Shown: positions 1 to 8,978 of the stretch, piece after piece
Numbering within the stretch: position 1 is the stretch's first letter
How the letters are laid out: each line of letters begins with the position of its first letter
Source: an uncultured Clostridia bacterium
Lineage (GTDB): Bacteria; Bacillota; Clostridia; UMGS1883
DNA length: 64,000 bases
Direction of reading: 5' to 3'
NCBI GenBank assembly: GCA_934454525.1
Contig: CAKSFM010000005.1
Coordinates: 62,001 to 126,000, forward strand
Position numbers and translations under genes: made by a program
Notes under the pieces: generated by a model
Told to the model about the DNA's origin: nothing
Databases searched by the model: none
Seen by the model: only the letters and a program-made list of their open reading frames with translations

Positions 1-1
1 A

Positions 2-2194
2 ATCGACGGAACGGTAACAGGAACGTATTACACGGGTCTGGACAAGCAGTTCGTTGACATCAGCAAGGCAGAGATCCGCATTAAATCTTCCGATGATGAA
101 AAGGTTTACGAAATGTCTTCGAGTGTTCAGAACTCGGTAAACCTTGAAGATATTGTCGGAAAACGCGTACGTGCTTATTTTGACAGCAAGGCTGATCAGC
201 TTGTTCGTCTTGAAGAGCGTAACACAACGGTAACGAGAATCAATGAGGGTGACATCACCTCAGTTTCCGGCGGAATCGTTAAATATGACGATGAAAAAGG
301 TAAATCGAACAGCATTTCGATAGGCGACAGCATTTTCATTTATAACGGTAAGCTTGTAACGGATATGAAAGCCGAGGATCTTGTAAAGAACGGCGGCAAG
401 TATCAGCTTAAGAGCGGCTATATTGAATATGTTGAGGCAGGATCAACAAAGGTTACAAAGGTAACAAGCTTTGATGTATTTGTTGTAAACAGCTTTGACA
501 GAACCAACAGAAAGATTTACTTTAAGTATAATCAGAAGCTCGGCGCGAATAACTATTATGAGGTTCCGCAGAAAACGAGCGCTATTCCGGAAATCTATGT
601 CGGCGGAAAGAAAACGGCTTATGATTCGCTTTCTCTTACTGCATATGATGTAATCAACCTTTTGCAGTCGCCTGAGGGAGCTGACGGAAACGCGCTTAAC
701 AAAATATTTGTTACAAAGGGCGTTAAATCGGGTAAGGTAACATCAAAAACAGATGATGAGCGCGAAATCGAAATTAACGATACTGCGCTTCAGCTTGCAT
801 ACAATTACCTTAACTATACCCCCGAAACGACAAAGGATGAGGAAAAAGCTCCGTTTGAACTGAGCGAAACGTATTCCTACTACCTTGATTATATGGGTCA
901 GATTGCAGCTGTTAAGTATAATTCCTCAACAGGCGGAACATATAAGTACGGTTATATTATTTCTGCCGGAAAGGACAAAAACAGCAGCAATTACCTTGTA
1001 AGACTGTTCACACAGGATGGCAAGGATGTTAAGTATACGCTTAAGGCAAATGTTAAGCTTGACGGTAAGAAATACAGCGATTCGGAGGCTGTTGACAGAC
1101 TTGCCGAAACCGCACAGACTGCAAGCGCCGCATATAACAGTGCAGCACCCGGCTGGGGAGCTAAGGCGCTCAGCGGTGAGTATTACTGCCAGCCTGTAAG
1201 ATACTCGATTTCCGGTACAACAATTGACTCTATCGATACTGTTGAAACAGGTGAAGGCGGCACGGCTGACAGCTTCTCTTACGATGTAAAGCTTGAGAGC
1301 GGAAAGAAAACCAAGGTATCAAACACAACCAGCCTTTCCAATCCGACATACGGTTCGTTCACAGTTGGCACGTCAACGACAATTATTTATGTTCCCGATG
1401 ACAGAACAGCTGACACGGAATATGCAAAGCTTTCGTCTTCAACGGCGTTCCAGGTTACCGGCGACAAGTATATTGAAGCATTTAACATTGATACATCAGT
1501 ATCGAGCAAAAAAGCCGGATTTGTAATTGTTTATGCTAACAATCCGTCTTACAACTTCACGGGTTCGTCTCCGTTCATGATTGTAACGAAGATTTCCAAT
1601 TCCGGTGATAACATTGTTCTTGAAGGATATAAGAATACTTCGGCTGATATTTCACAGGTAACCGTGTCTGACGATAAATTTAAGACTTCCATTGATTCGA
1701 CATGCGTAAATGCCGATGAAGTTGAGAAGGGTGACCTTATAAGATATATCACAGATTCAACCGGTGAGGCCATTGCAATTCAGATTTGGTACGATGCAAG
1801 CAATCCGAAACAGGCACAGAGCTTTGATACGGAGCAGGATGCAAAACAGGCAAGAAACTATGTAGCTTCGTACGGTTCATCACAGACAATCCGTTACGGT
1901 ATGCCCATATCGGTTAATACTGAAGAAAAGAAAATGATGCTGACTTTCTGGACAAAAGACGATAATGTTGAAGAATCTGTATATAAGAGTGCAGATAAAG
2001 CACTCAATGTTTTAGTGGGCAGCGGTACAAAAATCTATGAGCTTACAGACCGCGGTGATATAAACAAGCTTGAAACGATTGATTCCATCTATGATATGGA
2101 TGCTGATAACACAAGCCGAATCATAATGATTTCGGGATCTGGAAACTCTAAAGAATCTCACACGGCAAAAGTAATATATCTTATCAATAACTGA
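2..2194 (+). CDS. Large exported or surface protein, C-terminal part (5' end outside window)
   Basis: The reading frame is open from the first bases of the window, so the gene starts upstream; about 730 codons are visible, ending in TGA. The first in-frame ATG, at 113, has no ribosome binding site and is not the start. The visible protein is rich in Ser, Thr, Lys, Asp and Tyr, with no transmembrane segment or catalytic motif I recognise. Stretches such as AEIRIKSSDDEKVYEM and DFVVNSFDRTNRKIYF-like blocks suggest repeated beta-rich extracellular modules. Other exported proteins in this window carry SLH or stalk domains, so an N-terminal SLH anchor upstream is possible but is inference only. 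A strong terminator follows directly. Confidence 0.6.
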   Translation: MDGTVTGTYYTGLDKQFVDISKAEIRIKSSDDEKVYEMSSSVQNSVNLEDIVGKRVRAYFDSKADQLVRLEERNTTVTRINEGDITSVSGGIVKYDDEKGKSNSISIGDSIFIYNGKLVTDMKAEDLVKNGGKYQLKSGYIEYVEAGSTKVTKVTSFDVFVVNSFDRTNRKIYFKYNQKLGANNYYEVPQKTSAIPEIYVGGKKTAYDSLSLTAYDVINLLQSPEGADGNALNKIFVTKGVKSGKVTSKTDDEREIEINDTALQLAYNYLNYTPETTKDEEKAPFELSETYSYYLDYMGQIAAVKYNSSTGGTYKYGYIISAGKDKNSSNYLVRLFTQDGKDVKYTLKANVKLDGKKYSDSEAVDRLAETAQTASAAYNSAAPGWGAKALSGEYYCQPVRYSISGTTIDSIDTVETGEGGTADSFSYDVKLESGKKTKVSNTTSLSNPTYGSFTVGTSTTIIYVPDDRTADTEYAKLSSSTAFQVTGDKYIEAFNIDTSVSSKKAGFVIVYANNPSYNFTGSSPFMIVTKISNSGDNIVLEGYKNTSADISQVTVSDDKFKTSIDSTCVNADEVEKGDLIRYITDSTGEAIAIQIWYDASNPKQAQSFDTEQDAKQARNYVASYGSSQTIRYGMPISVNTEEKKMMLTFWTKDDNVEESVYKSADKALNVLVGSGTKIYELTDRGDINKLETIDSIYDMDADNTSRIIMISGSGNSKESHTAKVIYLINN

Positions 2195-2195
2195 T

Positions 2196-2233
2196 AAAAA
2201 ATCCCGTTCCGCCAAAGCGGAGCGGGATTTTTC
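2196..2233 (+). terminator. Intrinsic terminator after the surface-protein gene
   Basis: Inverted repeat AAATCCCGTTCCGC / GCGGAGCGGGATTT with loop CAAA and a following T run, starting two bases after the stop codon. The matching A run on the left could let it work in both directions, but only the plus strand has a gene to end. Confidence 0.9.
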
Positions 2234-2262
2234 CGGTTTTGTTATTTTTCAGATAAAAATGC

Positions 2263-2291
2263 TTGACAATGCAACATAAATGTGGTAAACT
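2263..2291 (+). promoter_or_regulatory. Sigma-A promoter of the rplU operon
   Basis: TTGACA at 2263-2268 and TAAACT at 2286-2291 with a 17-bp spacer, and TG two bases before the -10 (extended -10). It lies about 80 bp before rplU and just after the previous terminator. Confidence 0.85.
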
Positions 2292-2369
2292 ACTACAGTA
2301 ACCGCGTAGAAAAGGCTTAAAGCATGTGCTGCCTTAATAGCGAGTCTGTTTTAACGGGAGGTGCAACAA
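2292..2369 (+). promoter_or_regulatory. 5' leader of rplU, possible L21 leader
   Basis: About 70 nt of transcribed leader between the promoter and the rplU start. Firmicute rplU operons often carry a structured L21 leader used for autoregulation by the ribosomal protein. I see G/C-rich patches and short pairings here, but I cannot confirm the Rfam L21-leader fold by eye. Confidence 0.4.
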
Positions 2370-2681
2370 ATGTACGCAGTAATTAAAACCGGCGGAAAGC
2401 AGTACCAGGTTAAAGAGGGCGATGTTGTTTTCATCGAGAAAATCGATGGCGAAGCAGGCGCTGAAGTAACTTTTGACCAGGTTCTTGCAATCGGCGGTGA
2501 GGGTAAGTTTACGGCAGGTTCGCCTGTAGTTTCGGGCGCAAGCGTAAATGCTAAGATTGTCGGTCAGACCAAGGGCAAGAAGGTTATTATCTTCAAGATG
2601 AAGTCCAAAAAAGGTTACAGAAATAAGACCGGTCATCGTCAGCCTTACACAAAGGTTGAGATCACGAAAATCAACGCGTAA
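2370..2681 (+). CDS. rplU: Large ribosomal subunit protein bL21
   Basis: bL21 binds 23S rRNA in the large subunit. The 103-residue product has the usual start MYAVIKTGGKQYQV and the C-terminal signature KSKKGYRNKTGHRQPYT. I use the ATG at 2370, because the ribosome binding site GGGAGGTG (2356-2363) sits six bases before it; an in-frame GTG at 2361 lies inside that site and is unlikely to be used. It is the first gene of rplU-prp-rpmA, the conserved order in Firmicutes. Confidence 0.98.
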   Translation: MYAVIKTGGKQYQVKEGDVVFIEKIDGEAGAEVTFDQVLAIGGEGKFTAGSPVVSGASVNAKIVGQTKGKKVIIFKMKSKKGYRNKTGHRQPYTKVEITKINA

Positions 2682-2684
2682 GCC

Positions 2685-3005
2685 ATGATTAAGTTTCAGG
2701 CTGTATGCGATGATAACGGAAATGTCACCGAATTCACGGTGAAAGGCCATTCGGCAATGGCACAATGCGGCAGCGATATTGTGTGCGCAGCTGTTTCGAC
2801 AGCTGTATGGATGGCTATAAACGGAATTGAACGCGGCAAGCTGGCAAAGCTTAAATATACGCAGGAGAACGGGTTTGTTCATTGCGTAATATCTGAAAAG
2901 CGCAGCGGTGCGGACGCCGTTTTGAACAGCTTGATATATACTGTATCGGAGCTGTCGCTGCAATATAAAAAACGTATTTTTATGACGCGCGCAAAGCGCG
3001 GTTAG
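2685..3005 (+). CDS. prp: Ribosomal-processing cysteine protease Prp
   Basis: Prp (YsxB/DUF464 family) is the cysteine protease that removes the N-terminal extension of bL27 in Firmicutes and relatives. The 106-residue protein has the family motif GHSAMAQCGSDIVCAAVS. His22 and Cys34 are at the positions of the catalytic pair known from Staphylococcus Prp. It sits between rplU and rpmA as expected and starts four bases after the rplU stop with little ribosome binding site, so it is probably translated by coupling. Its substrate, the next gene product, carries the matching cleavable leader. Confidence 0.95.
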   Translation: MIKFQAVCDDNGNVTEFTVKGHSAMAQCGSDIVCAAVSTAVWMAINGIERGKLAKLKYTQENGFVHCVISEKRSGADAVLNSLIYTVSELSLQYKKRIFMTRAKRG

Positions 3006-3033
3006 ATAAGCGTATCGAGAGGAGTGAAACACA

Positions 3034-3312
3034 GTGTTTGCATTAAATATACAGTTATTCGCTCATAAAAAGGGTGTTGGTTCGACAAAGAACGGCCGTG
3101 ACAGCGAGTCTAAGCGTCTCGGTGCAAAACGTGCCGACGGACAGGCAGTTCTCGCAGGTAATATTCTCGTTCGTCAGAGAGGAACTAAGATTCATCCCGG
3201 TGTTAATGTAGGTAAGGGTAGCGATGACACCTTGTATGCTCTTGTTGACGGTAAGGTTAAGTTCGAGCGTATGGGCAAGAAAAAGAAGCAGGTAAGCGTT
3301 TACACTGCGTAA
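3034..3312 (+). CDS. rpmA: Large ribosomal subunit protein bL27 with cleavable leader
   Basis: bL27 reaches into the peptidyl-transferase centre. The 92-residue product starts at GTG 3034, behind GAGAGGAG. It begins MFALNIQLFAHKKGVGSTKNG: the first ten residues, ending in LFA, are the extension that Prp cuts off in Firmicutes, so mature L27 would start at HKKG. The remainder shows the usual L27 sequence GRDSESKRLGAKRADGQ. It is the last gene of the unit, with a terminator nine bases downstream. Confidence 0.97.
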   Translation: MFALNIQLFAHKKGVGSTKNGRDSESKRLGAKRADGQAVLAGNILVRQRGTKIHPGVNVGKGSDDTLYALVDGKVKFERMGKKKKQVSVYTA

Positions 3313-3320
3313 ACCTTATA

Positions 3321-3353
3321 GAAAGCTCGGATTCTTCCGAGCTTTTCTTTTTT
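3321..3353 (+). terminator. Intrinsic terminator after rpmA
   Basis: AAAGCTCGG / CCGAGCTTT stem (3322-3345) with loop ATTCTT and a T-rich tail. It separates the ribosomal-protein unit from obg. Confidence 0.9.
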
Positions 3354-3480
3354 CTATGCAAAAAAATTGCGCACGCATGAAAGATACTTGGAGCGCACCG
3401 CAATGACGATGCAGAGCAGAAATAAAGTCTTTCATTTTATATATTAAGTAATTCGGAGCGCAGAAGCGGAGGAGAATTTA
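3354..3480. other. Spacer between rpmA and obg
   Basis: There is no gene here. It holds an inverted repeat, ATGAAAGA (3377-3384) and TCTTTCAT (3428-3435), and two copies of GGAGCGCA. The obg ribosome binding site GGAGGAG is at its right end. I could not find a convincing promoter. Confidence 0.4.
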
Positions 3481-4746
3481 ATGTTTACCGATAAAGCTCA
3501 GATTCATATAAAGGCAGGCAACGGCGGTAACGGACTTGTTTCGTTCCACCGCGAAAAATATGTTCCGGCAGGCGGACCCGACGGAGGTGACGGCGGGAAA
3601 GGCGGAAATATTGTCTTTGTTGCTGATAAAACAATGAGTACACTGTATGATTTTTCGCACAAAAAAAATTATTCCGCGCAAAACGGAGAGGATGGCCGTG
3701 CGCGCAACAGCTTTGGCAAAAAGGGAGAGGATCTTTATATCAAGCTCCCCGTAGGAACGGTTATCCGTGAAGAAAAAAGCGGAAAGATAATGAAAGATAT
3801 GTCATTTGACGGTGAGGAGTTTGTGGCAGCGCGCGGCGGCAACGGCGGATGGGGCAATGTTCATTTTGCCACTTCAACGCGCCAGGCGCCGAAATTTGCA
3901 AAGGATGGCTTACCGGGGCAGGAATACGATGTCATTCTCGAACTTAAGCTTATTGCTGATGTGGGATTAGCGGGTTTTCCGAATGTGGGGAAATCTACCT
4001 TGCTTGCAGCAGTGAGTGCGGCACGTCCTAAAATTGCAAATTACCATTTCACAACGCTTGAACCGAATCTCGGAGTGGTAAGCGTGGGTGAGGGCAAAAG
4101 CTTTGTTCTTGCCGATATTCCCGGTCTTATTGAAGGCGCTCATGAGGGCGTAGGATTAGGGCATGAATTTCTGCGCCATATAGAAAGAACGCGTCTTATT
4201 ATTCACGTTGTGGATGTTTCGGGAATAGAGGGGCGCGACCCGATTGAGGATTTTGAAAAGATAAACCGCGAGCTTGAGCTTTACAGCGAATCGCTGGCAA
4301 AGCTTCCGCAGATTGTTGCGGCTAATAAAACAGATATCGCGGCGGACAGCTCACTTCTTGACAATTTTCGCAAATATATAGAGGATAAGGGTCTTAAATT
4401 GTTTGAAATAAGCGCTGCAACGCATAAGGGTGTTAAAGAACTTGTCGGCTGCGCGGCGTCAATGCTTGACAGCCTTGCACCTGTAACGGTTTACGAACCC
4501 GAATTTGAGGATGAAGAAGAAACCGCAGAGCCGTTCACCGTTAATAAGGAAAACGGAGTTTATATTGTCGAAGGTCCGTATATTGAAAAGCTTCTCCGGC
4601 ATACTGATTTTAATGACGGAGAAAGCCTGCAGTATTTTCAGCTTGCGCTGCGCAGAAAGGGCATAATTGAGGCGCTTGAAAATGCCGGCTGCTCCGAGGG
4701 TGACCCGGTTAAAATGTACGAGCTTGAATTTGATTATGAGGAGTAG
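3481..4746 (+). CDS. obg: GTPase Obg (CgtA)
   Basis: Obg is a cytosolic GTPase for late 50S subunit assembly and stress signalling. The 421-residue protein has all three family parts: the glycine-rich Obg fold (residues 1-158, with GGDGGKGG and ARGGNGGWGN), the G domain, and an OCT domain at about 345-421. G-domain motifs are GFPNVGKST (165-173), DIPG (212-215), NKTD (282-285) and SAA (311-313). The ATG at 3481 follows GGAGGAGAATTTA. It opens a tightly packed unit with yhbY, nadD, yqeK, rsfS, leuS and thrC, a common Firmicute order linking ribosome assembly to NAD synthesis. Confidence 0.97.
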   Translation: MFTDKAQIHIKAGNGGNGLVSFHREKYVPAGGPDGGDGGKGGNIVFVADKTMSTLYDFSHKKNYSAQNGEDGRARNSFGKKGEDLYIKLPVGTVIREEKSGKIMKDMSFDGEEFVAARGGNGGWGNVHFATSTRQAPKFAKDGLPGQEYDVILELKLIADVGLAGFPNVGKSTLLAAVSAARPKIANYHFTTLEPNLGVVSVGEGKSFVLADIPGLIEGAHEGVGLGHEFLRHIERTRLIIHVVDVSGIEGRDPIEDFEKINRELELYSESLAKLPQIVAANKTDIAADSSLLDNFRKYIEDKGLKLFEISAATHKGVKELVGCAASMLDSLAPVTVYEPEFEDEEETAEPFTVNKENGVYIVEGPYIEKLLRHTDFNDGESLQYFQLALRRKGIIEALENAGCSEGDPVKMYELEFDYEE

Positions 4747-4749
4747 AAT

Positions 4750-5043
4750 ATGCTGACTTCAAAACAACGCGCTTATCTGCGCGGACTTGCAAATAAAGAA
4801 AATGCAATTTTCCAGATAGGAAAAGGCGGACTGACAGAGAAGATTATTTCCGAAATAGACTATGTAATCGAAAAGCGTGAACTTATAAAGATTACGGTTT
4901 TGGAAACATCGTTTATGTCGGCGCGTGAGGCTTGCGAAAAAATATGCGAAAGCATTAATGCCGAACCGGTTCAGTGCATTGGAAATAAGGCTGTTGTTTA
5001 CCGCCGCGCTAAGAAAGATAATATTATAGAGCTTCCGAGGTGA
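4750..5043 (+). CDS. yhbY: Ribosome assembly RNA-binding protein YhbY (CRM domain)
   Basis: A single-domain CRS1/YhbY (CRM) RNA-binding protein of 97 residues, associated with pre-50S particles. The typical start KQRAYLRGLANKENAIFQIGKGGLT-like block is present in the first 30 residues, with the GKGG loop that is diagnostic of CRM domains. It begins three bases after the obg stop and ends six bases before nadD, so it is co-transcribed with both. Confidence 0.92.
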   Translation: MLTSKQRAYLRGLANKENAIFQIGKGGLTEKIISEIDYVIEKRELIKITVLETSFMSAREACEKICESINAEPVQCIGNKAVVYRRAKKDNIIELPR

Positions 5044-5049
5044 CGAAAA

Positions 5050-5607
5050 ATGCGTATCGGTCTCTACGGAGGTGCGTTTAATCCCGTGCATAACGGACAT
5101 ATGGCAGTTGCGCGTGCAGCGCTGCAGGCAGCAAAGCTTGACAGGCTTATATTCATTCCGTCGGGAAATGCGCCGCATAAAGCGGAAACGCATATTTCAC
5201 GCGATGACCGCTTTAATATGCTCCGTCTTGCCATAAAAGATGAAATTAAAATGGAAATAAGCGATTACGAGCTTAAAAGAACCGAGGTTTCATACAGCGC
5301 CGATACAGCCGAATATTTCAAATCGGTTTATAAAAAGGACGAGCTGTTTTTTATAATCGGCGACGATTCGTACAACGACCTGTCATCATGGCATGAGCCG
5401 CAGCGCATTACAGCCGTTTGTACTTTGCTTGTTTTTCCGCGTAACGGCGCGGAAATTCTGCCGCCGGCGGTTGAAATTCAAATGAAACCGGTGCATATTT
5501 CGTCGAGCAATATTCGTGAAAGAATAAAAAACGGAAAAGATGTCAAAAACTTATTGCCAAAAGCGGTATTTGATTATATAATAAATAAAAAAATATATAT
5601 GGACTGA
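5050..5607 (+). CDS. nadD: Nicotinate-nucleotide adenylyltransferase
   Basis: NadD converts nicotinate mononucleotide and ATP to deamido-NAD in NAD biosynthesis. The 185-residue protein has the nucleotidyltransferase motif GGAFNPVHNGHM (residues 7-18, the HxGH signature) and the second substrate motif SSSNIRERI near residue 156. Length fits the family. It lies between yhbY and yqeK, as in Bacillus. Confidence 0.96.
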   Translation: MRIGLYGGAFNPVHNGHMAVARAALQAAKLDRLIFIPSGNAPHKAETHISRDDRFNMLRLAIKDEIKMEISDYELKRTEVSYSADTAEYFKSVYKKDELFFIIGDDSYNDLSSWHEPQRITAVCTLLVFPRNGAEILPPAVEIQMKPVHISSSNIRERIKNGKDVKNLLPKAVFDYIINKKIYMD

Positions 5608-5617
5608 GGTAAGTGCT

Positions 5618-6205
5618 TTGACGGAAAGTGAGATTATCAAAAAACTGAAGAAAACGCAGAAAGAGAGGCGTTTTCTCCATACTCTCGGAGTTGCGGACGA
5701 GGCGGTGCGCCTTGCGCCGAAATTCGGAGTTGATGTGAAAAAAGCAAGAACGGCGGCGCTTTTGCATGACTGCGCGAAAAATCTTGATGAAAAAAGCGGT
5801 GAAAGCTTCACGGATATCTGCAGGCGGTACGGAGTTGAGCTTGACGAGTATGCAAAGCAGGAACGCGCGCTTGTCCATGCGTTTTTGGGTGCGGCAGTTG
5901 CCAGGCGTGACTATGGCATTGAGGATGAGGAAATTCTCAGCGCAATTTATTATCACACAACGGCGCACGCAGCAATGACTCCGCTTGAAAAACTTATATA
6001 TATTGCCGATATGACAGAGCCGGGGCGCGTTATGGAACAGGCAGCTGAGATACGCCGGCTTGTCGAAACAGATCCCGATGAAGCGCTGATTTATGCAATC
6101 GGCTGTTCGATTAAGCATGTTGTAAAAAAAGGAACGCTTATTCATCCCGATTCGGTTTATGCGAGAAACTATCTCATAGAACACAGGAGGGCTGCAAATG
6201 ACTGA
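5618..6205 (+). CDS. yqeK: HD-domain phosphohydrolase YqeK (symmetrical Ap4A hydrolase)
   Basis: The YqeK family is a Firmicute HD-domain enzyme shown to split diadenosine tetraphosphate symmetrically. The product (195 residues) shows conserved His21, the HD pair His50-Asp51 in ALLHDCAK, the later VHAFLGA and YYHTTAH histidines, and IADMTEPGR. The start is TTG 5618 behind GAGGTAAG. It overlaps rsfS by eight bases, so translation is likely coupled. Confidence 0.93.
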   Translation: MTESEIIKKLKKTQKERRFLHTLGVADEAVRLAPKFGVDVKKARTAALLHDCAKNLDEKSGESFTDICRRYGVELDEYAKQERALVHAFLGAAVARRDYGIEDEEILSAIYYHTTAHAAMTPLEKLIYIADMTEPGRVMEQAAEIRRLVETDPDEALIYAIGCSIKHVVKKGTLIHPDSVYARNYLIEHRRAAND

Positions 6206-6575
6206 ACTTGAAAAGGTAAAAAGAGCGGCAGAGCTGCTCGATTCAAAAAAAGCATATGACATAATTGCGCTTGACCTATGCGGCTCTACAATAATTGCGG
6301 AGTACTTTGTGATATGCACTGCCGGTTCAACGCCGCAGATGAATGCCCTGTATGACGCGGTTTGCGAGGGAATGGCAAAGGACGGATGCCCTCCGCTGCA
6401 CATTGAGGGAATAAAAAATGCCGGGTGGATTGTGGTTGATTTTGACGGCGTTATGGTTCATATATTCAGCAGACAAATGCGCGATTTTTACGGATTGGAC
6501 AATCTGTGGGCAGACGCAAAGAAGATTGACCTCGGATTGATTCCGGAGAAAGGAAATGATAGTGATGAATTATAA
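6198..6575 (+). CDS. rsfS: Ribosomal silencing factor RsfS
   Basis: RsfS binds ribosomal protein uL14 and blocks subunit joining when nutrients are short. The 125-residue protein matches the family in length and in motifs: DIIALDL near the start, FVICTAGS, HIEGIKNAGWIVVDF and VMVHIF. The ATG at 6198 follows AGGAGG (6185-6190) and overlaps the yqeK stop. Its own 3' end overlaps leuS by eleven bases. Confidence 0.95.
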   Translation: MTELEKVKRAAELLDSKKAYDIIALDLCGSTIIAEYFVICTAGSTPQMNALYDAVCEGMAKDGCPPLHIEGIKNAGWIVVDFDGVMVHIFSRQMRDFYGLDNLWADAKKIDLGLIPEKGNDSDEL

Positions 6576-8973
6576 TTTTAAGCAGATTGAAAAAAAGTGG
6601 CAGACATACTGGGACGAGCATAAGTCTTTTGCTGCGGGAACCGATAAGTCAAAACCGAAATTCTATGCGCTTGTGGAATTTCCGTATCCGTCAGGGCAGG
6701 GACTTCATGTTGGTCACCCGAGAAGCTATACGGCGCTTGATATAGTTGCAAGAAAGCGCCGCATGGAAGGATATAATGTACTTTATCCGATGGGATGGGA
6801 TGCTTTCGGTCTGCCCACAGAGAATTATGCGATTAAAAACAAAATTCATCCCTCAAAGGTTACAAAGGATAACATTGCAAACTTCAAGCGCCAGCTCAAA
6901 AGCCTCGGCTTTTCATTTGACTGGGACAGGGAGATAAATACAACCGATCCGTCGTACTATAAATGGACGCAGTGGATATTCCTTAAAATGTTCGAGAAAG
7001 GTCTTGCTTATAAGCAGGAAATGCCGATAAACTGGTGCACAAGCTGCAAATGCGGACTTGCGAACGAGGAGGTTGTCAACGGAGTTTGTGAGCGCTGCGG
7101 CGGCGAAGTTGTGCAAAAGCTTAAAAGTCAGTGGATGCTTGGAATAACAAAATATGCTCAGCGTCTGATTGATGATCTTGATAATCTTGATTATATTGAA
7201 AAGGTAAAGATTCAGCAGAAAAACTGGATCGGAAGAAGCAGCGGCGCCGAGGTTGATTTCATACTGAACACGGGCGATAAACTGACGGTTTATACAACGC
7301 GCCCCGACACTCTTTACGGTGCAACATACATGGTTCTTTCACCGGAGCATCCGTTTATAGATAAATATATTGACAAAATCGAAAATAAGGACGAGGTTCT
7401 CGCGTACCGCGCAGCTGCGGCAAGAAAGAGCGATTTTGAACGCACAGAGCTTGTAAAGGACAAAACAGGCGCTCCGCTTAAGGGAATCACGGCGACAAAT
7501 CCCGTAAACGGCAGGGAAATCCCCGTTTGGATAAGCGACTATGTTCTTATGTCCTACGGAACGGGTGCAATCATGGCTGTTCCGGCACACGATGAGCGTG
7601 ACTGGGAATTTGCGAAAAAGTTTAATCTTCCGATTATAAAGGTTGTTGACTGCGATGTTGATGTAAACGAGCAGGTATTTACGGACGTTTCCTCCGGAAA
7701 AATGGTTAATTCAGGAGAGTTAGACGGATTAACATGCAAAGAAGCAATTGAAAAAATAATTGACAAGCTTGAGCATGAGGGTAAAGGACACCGCAAGGTT
7801 AACTATAAGCTGCGCGACTGGGTGTTCAGCCGTCAGCGTTACTGGGGCGAGCCGATTCCTCTTGTCAGGTGCGAAAAATGCGGATGGGTTCCGATTCCCG
7901 AAGATGAGCTTCCGCTCAGACTGCCGAATGTTGAAAGCTATGAGCTTACAGACGATGGTGAATCGCCGCTTGCAAAAATCACCGATTGGGTTAACTGCAA
8001 ATGCCCCAAGTGCGGAGGAGACGCAAAGCGCGAAACCGATACAATGCCTCAGTGGGCAGGCAGCAGCTGGTATTTCCTGCGCTATATTGATCCTCACAAT
8101 GACAAATGCCTTGCTTCTCCCGAAGAACTTAATTATTGGCTTCCGGTTGACTGGTATAACGGCGGCATGGAGCATACAACGCTGCATCTTCTCTATTCAA
8201 GATTCTGGCACAAGTTCCTGTATGACATCGGTGTTGTTCCGACAAAAGAGCCGTATGCAAAAAGAACAAGCCACGGAATGATTCTCGGTGAAAATAATGA
8301 AAAAATGAGCAAGAGCCGCGGCAATGTAATAAACCCTGACGACATAGTAAACGAATTCGGCGCAGACACTTTCCGTACCTATGAAATGTTTATCGGGGCA
8401 TTTGACCAGGCAACTCCGTGGTCAATGAACGGCGTTAAAGGCTGTTATAAGTTCATGGAAAGAGTGTGGGCAGTTCAGTCCATGGTAACGGATGAAAAAC
8501 CGTCCGACAGTCTTGACAAAGCGCTTCATAAGACAATTAAGAAGGTTACGGCTGATATTGAGAGGATGAAATTCAACACGGCTATTGCTGCGCTGATGAC
8601 ATTTATAAACGAGGTTTACAAGGAAGGAAAGATAAACCGCGAAGCATTCGGAAAATTCCTTATTCTGCTTAATCCCACGGCGCCGCATATAACGGAGGAG
8701 CTTTGGCAGCTCACCGGCTGCAAGGGGATTCTTTCCGAGCAGGCATGGCCGGATTATGATGAGAACAAAACGGTTGACGATGAAATTGAAATCGTTGTTC
8801 AGCTCAACGGTAAGGTGCGCATGAAGCTCAACATTCCGGCAGGACTTGATAAGGCTGCACTTGAGGACACAGTTATGAATAACAGTGAGGTTAAAGCGCT
8901 TGCGGAGGGCAAAAACGTTGTCAAGGTTATTGCCGTTCCCGGAAAGCTTGTGAATATTGTTGTAAAGGGGTGA
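6565..8973 (+). CDS. leuS: Leucyl-tRNA synthetase
   Basis: Class I synthetase that charges tRNA-Leu. The protein has the HIGH-type motif HVGH (about 48-51), Cys-rich zinc modules (CTSC...CERC and CEKC...CPKC), the editing domain with TTRPDTLYG, and KMSKS at about 580-584. Length (802 residues) is normal. I prefer ATG 6565, giving MNYNFKQIEKKWQ as in other LeuRS; an in-frame ATG at 6556 lies only two bases from the AAGG of the ribosome binding site. It overlaps rsfS, so the two are probably coupled. Confidence 0.98.
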   Translation: MNYNFKQIEKKWQTYWDEHKSFAAGTDKSKPKFYALVEFPYPSGQGLHVGHPRSYTALDIVARKRRMEGYNVLYPMGWDAFGLPTENYAIKNKIHPSKVTKDNIANFKRQLKSLGFSFDWDREINTTDPSYYKWTQWIFLKMFEKGLAYKQEMPINWCTSCKCGLANEEVVNGVCERCGGEVVQKLKSQWMLGITKYAQRLIDDLDNLDYIEKVKIQQKNWIGRSSGAEVDFILNTGDKLTVYTTRPDTLYGATYMVLSPEHPFIDKYIDKIENKDEVLAYRAAAARKSDFERTELVKDKTGAPLKGITATNPVNGREIPVWISDYVLMSYGTGAIMAVPAHDERDWEFAKKFNLPIIKVVDCDVDVNEQVFTDVSSGKMVNSGELDGLTCKEAIEKIIDKLEHEGKGHRKVNYKLRDWVFSRQRYWGEPIPLVRCEKCGWVPIPEDELPLRLPNVESYELTDDGESPLAKITDWVNCKCPKCGGDAKRETDTMPQWAGSSWYFLRYIDPHNDKCLASPEELNYWLPVDWYNGGMEHTTLHLLYSRFWHKFLYDIGVVPTKEPYAKRTSHGMILGENNEKMSKSRGNVINPDDIVNEFGADTFRTYEMFIGAFDQATPWSMNGVKGCYKFMERVWAVQSMVTDEKPSDSLDKALHKTIKKVTADIERMKFNTAIAALMTFINEVYKEGKINREAFGKFLILLNPTAPHITEELWQLTGCKGILSEQAWPDYDENKTVDDEIEIVVQLNGKVRMKLNIPAGLDKAALEDTVMNNSEVKALAEGKNVVKVIAVPGKLVNIVVKG

Positions 8974-8978
8974 ATCAT

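Noticed and set aside
5543..6403. Long minus-strand frame opposite nadD-yqeK-rsfS
   Set aside because: The three plus-strand genes are clear enzymes and factors with conserved motifs; the opposite frame has a low-complexity, Cys/Phe-rich product and no start signals.
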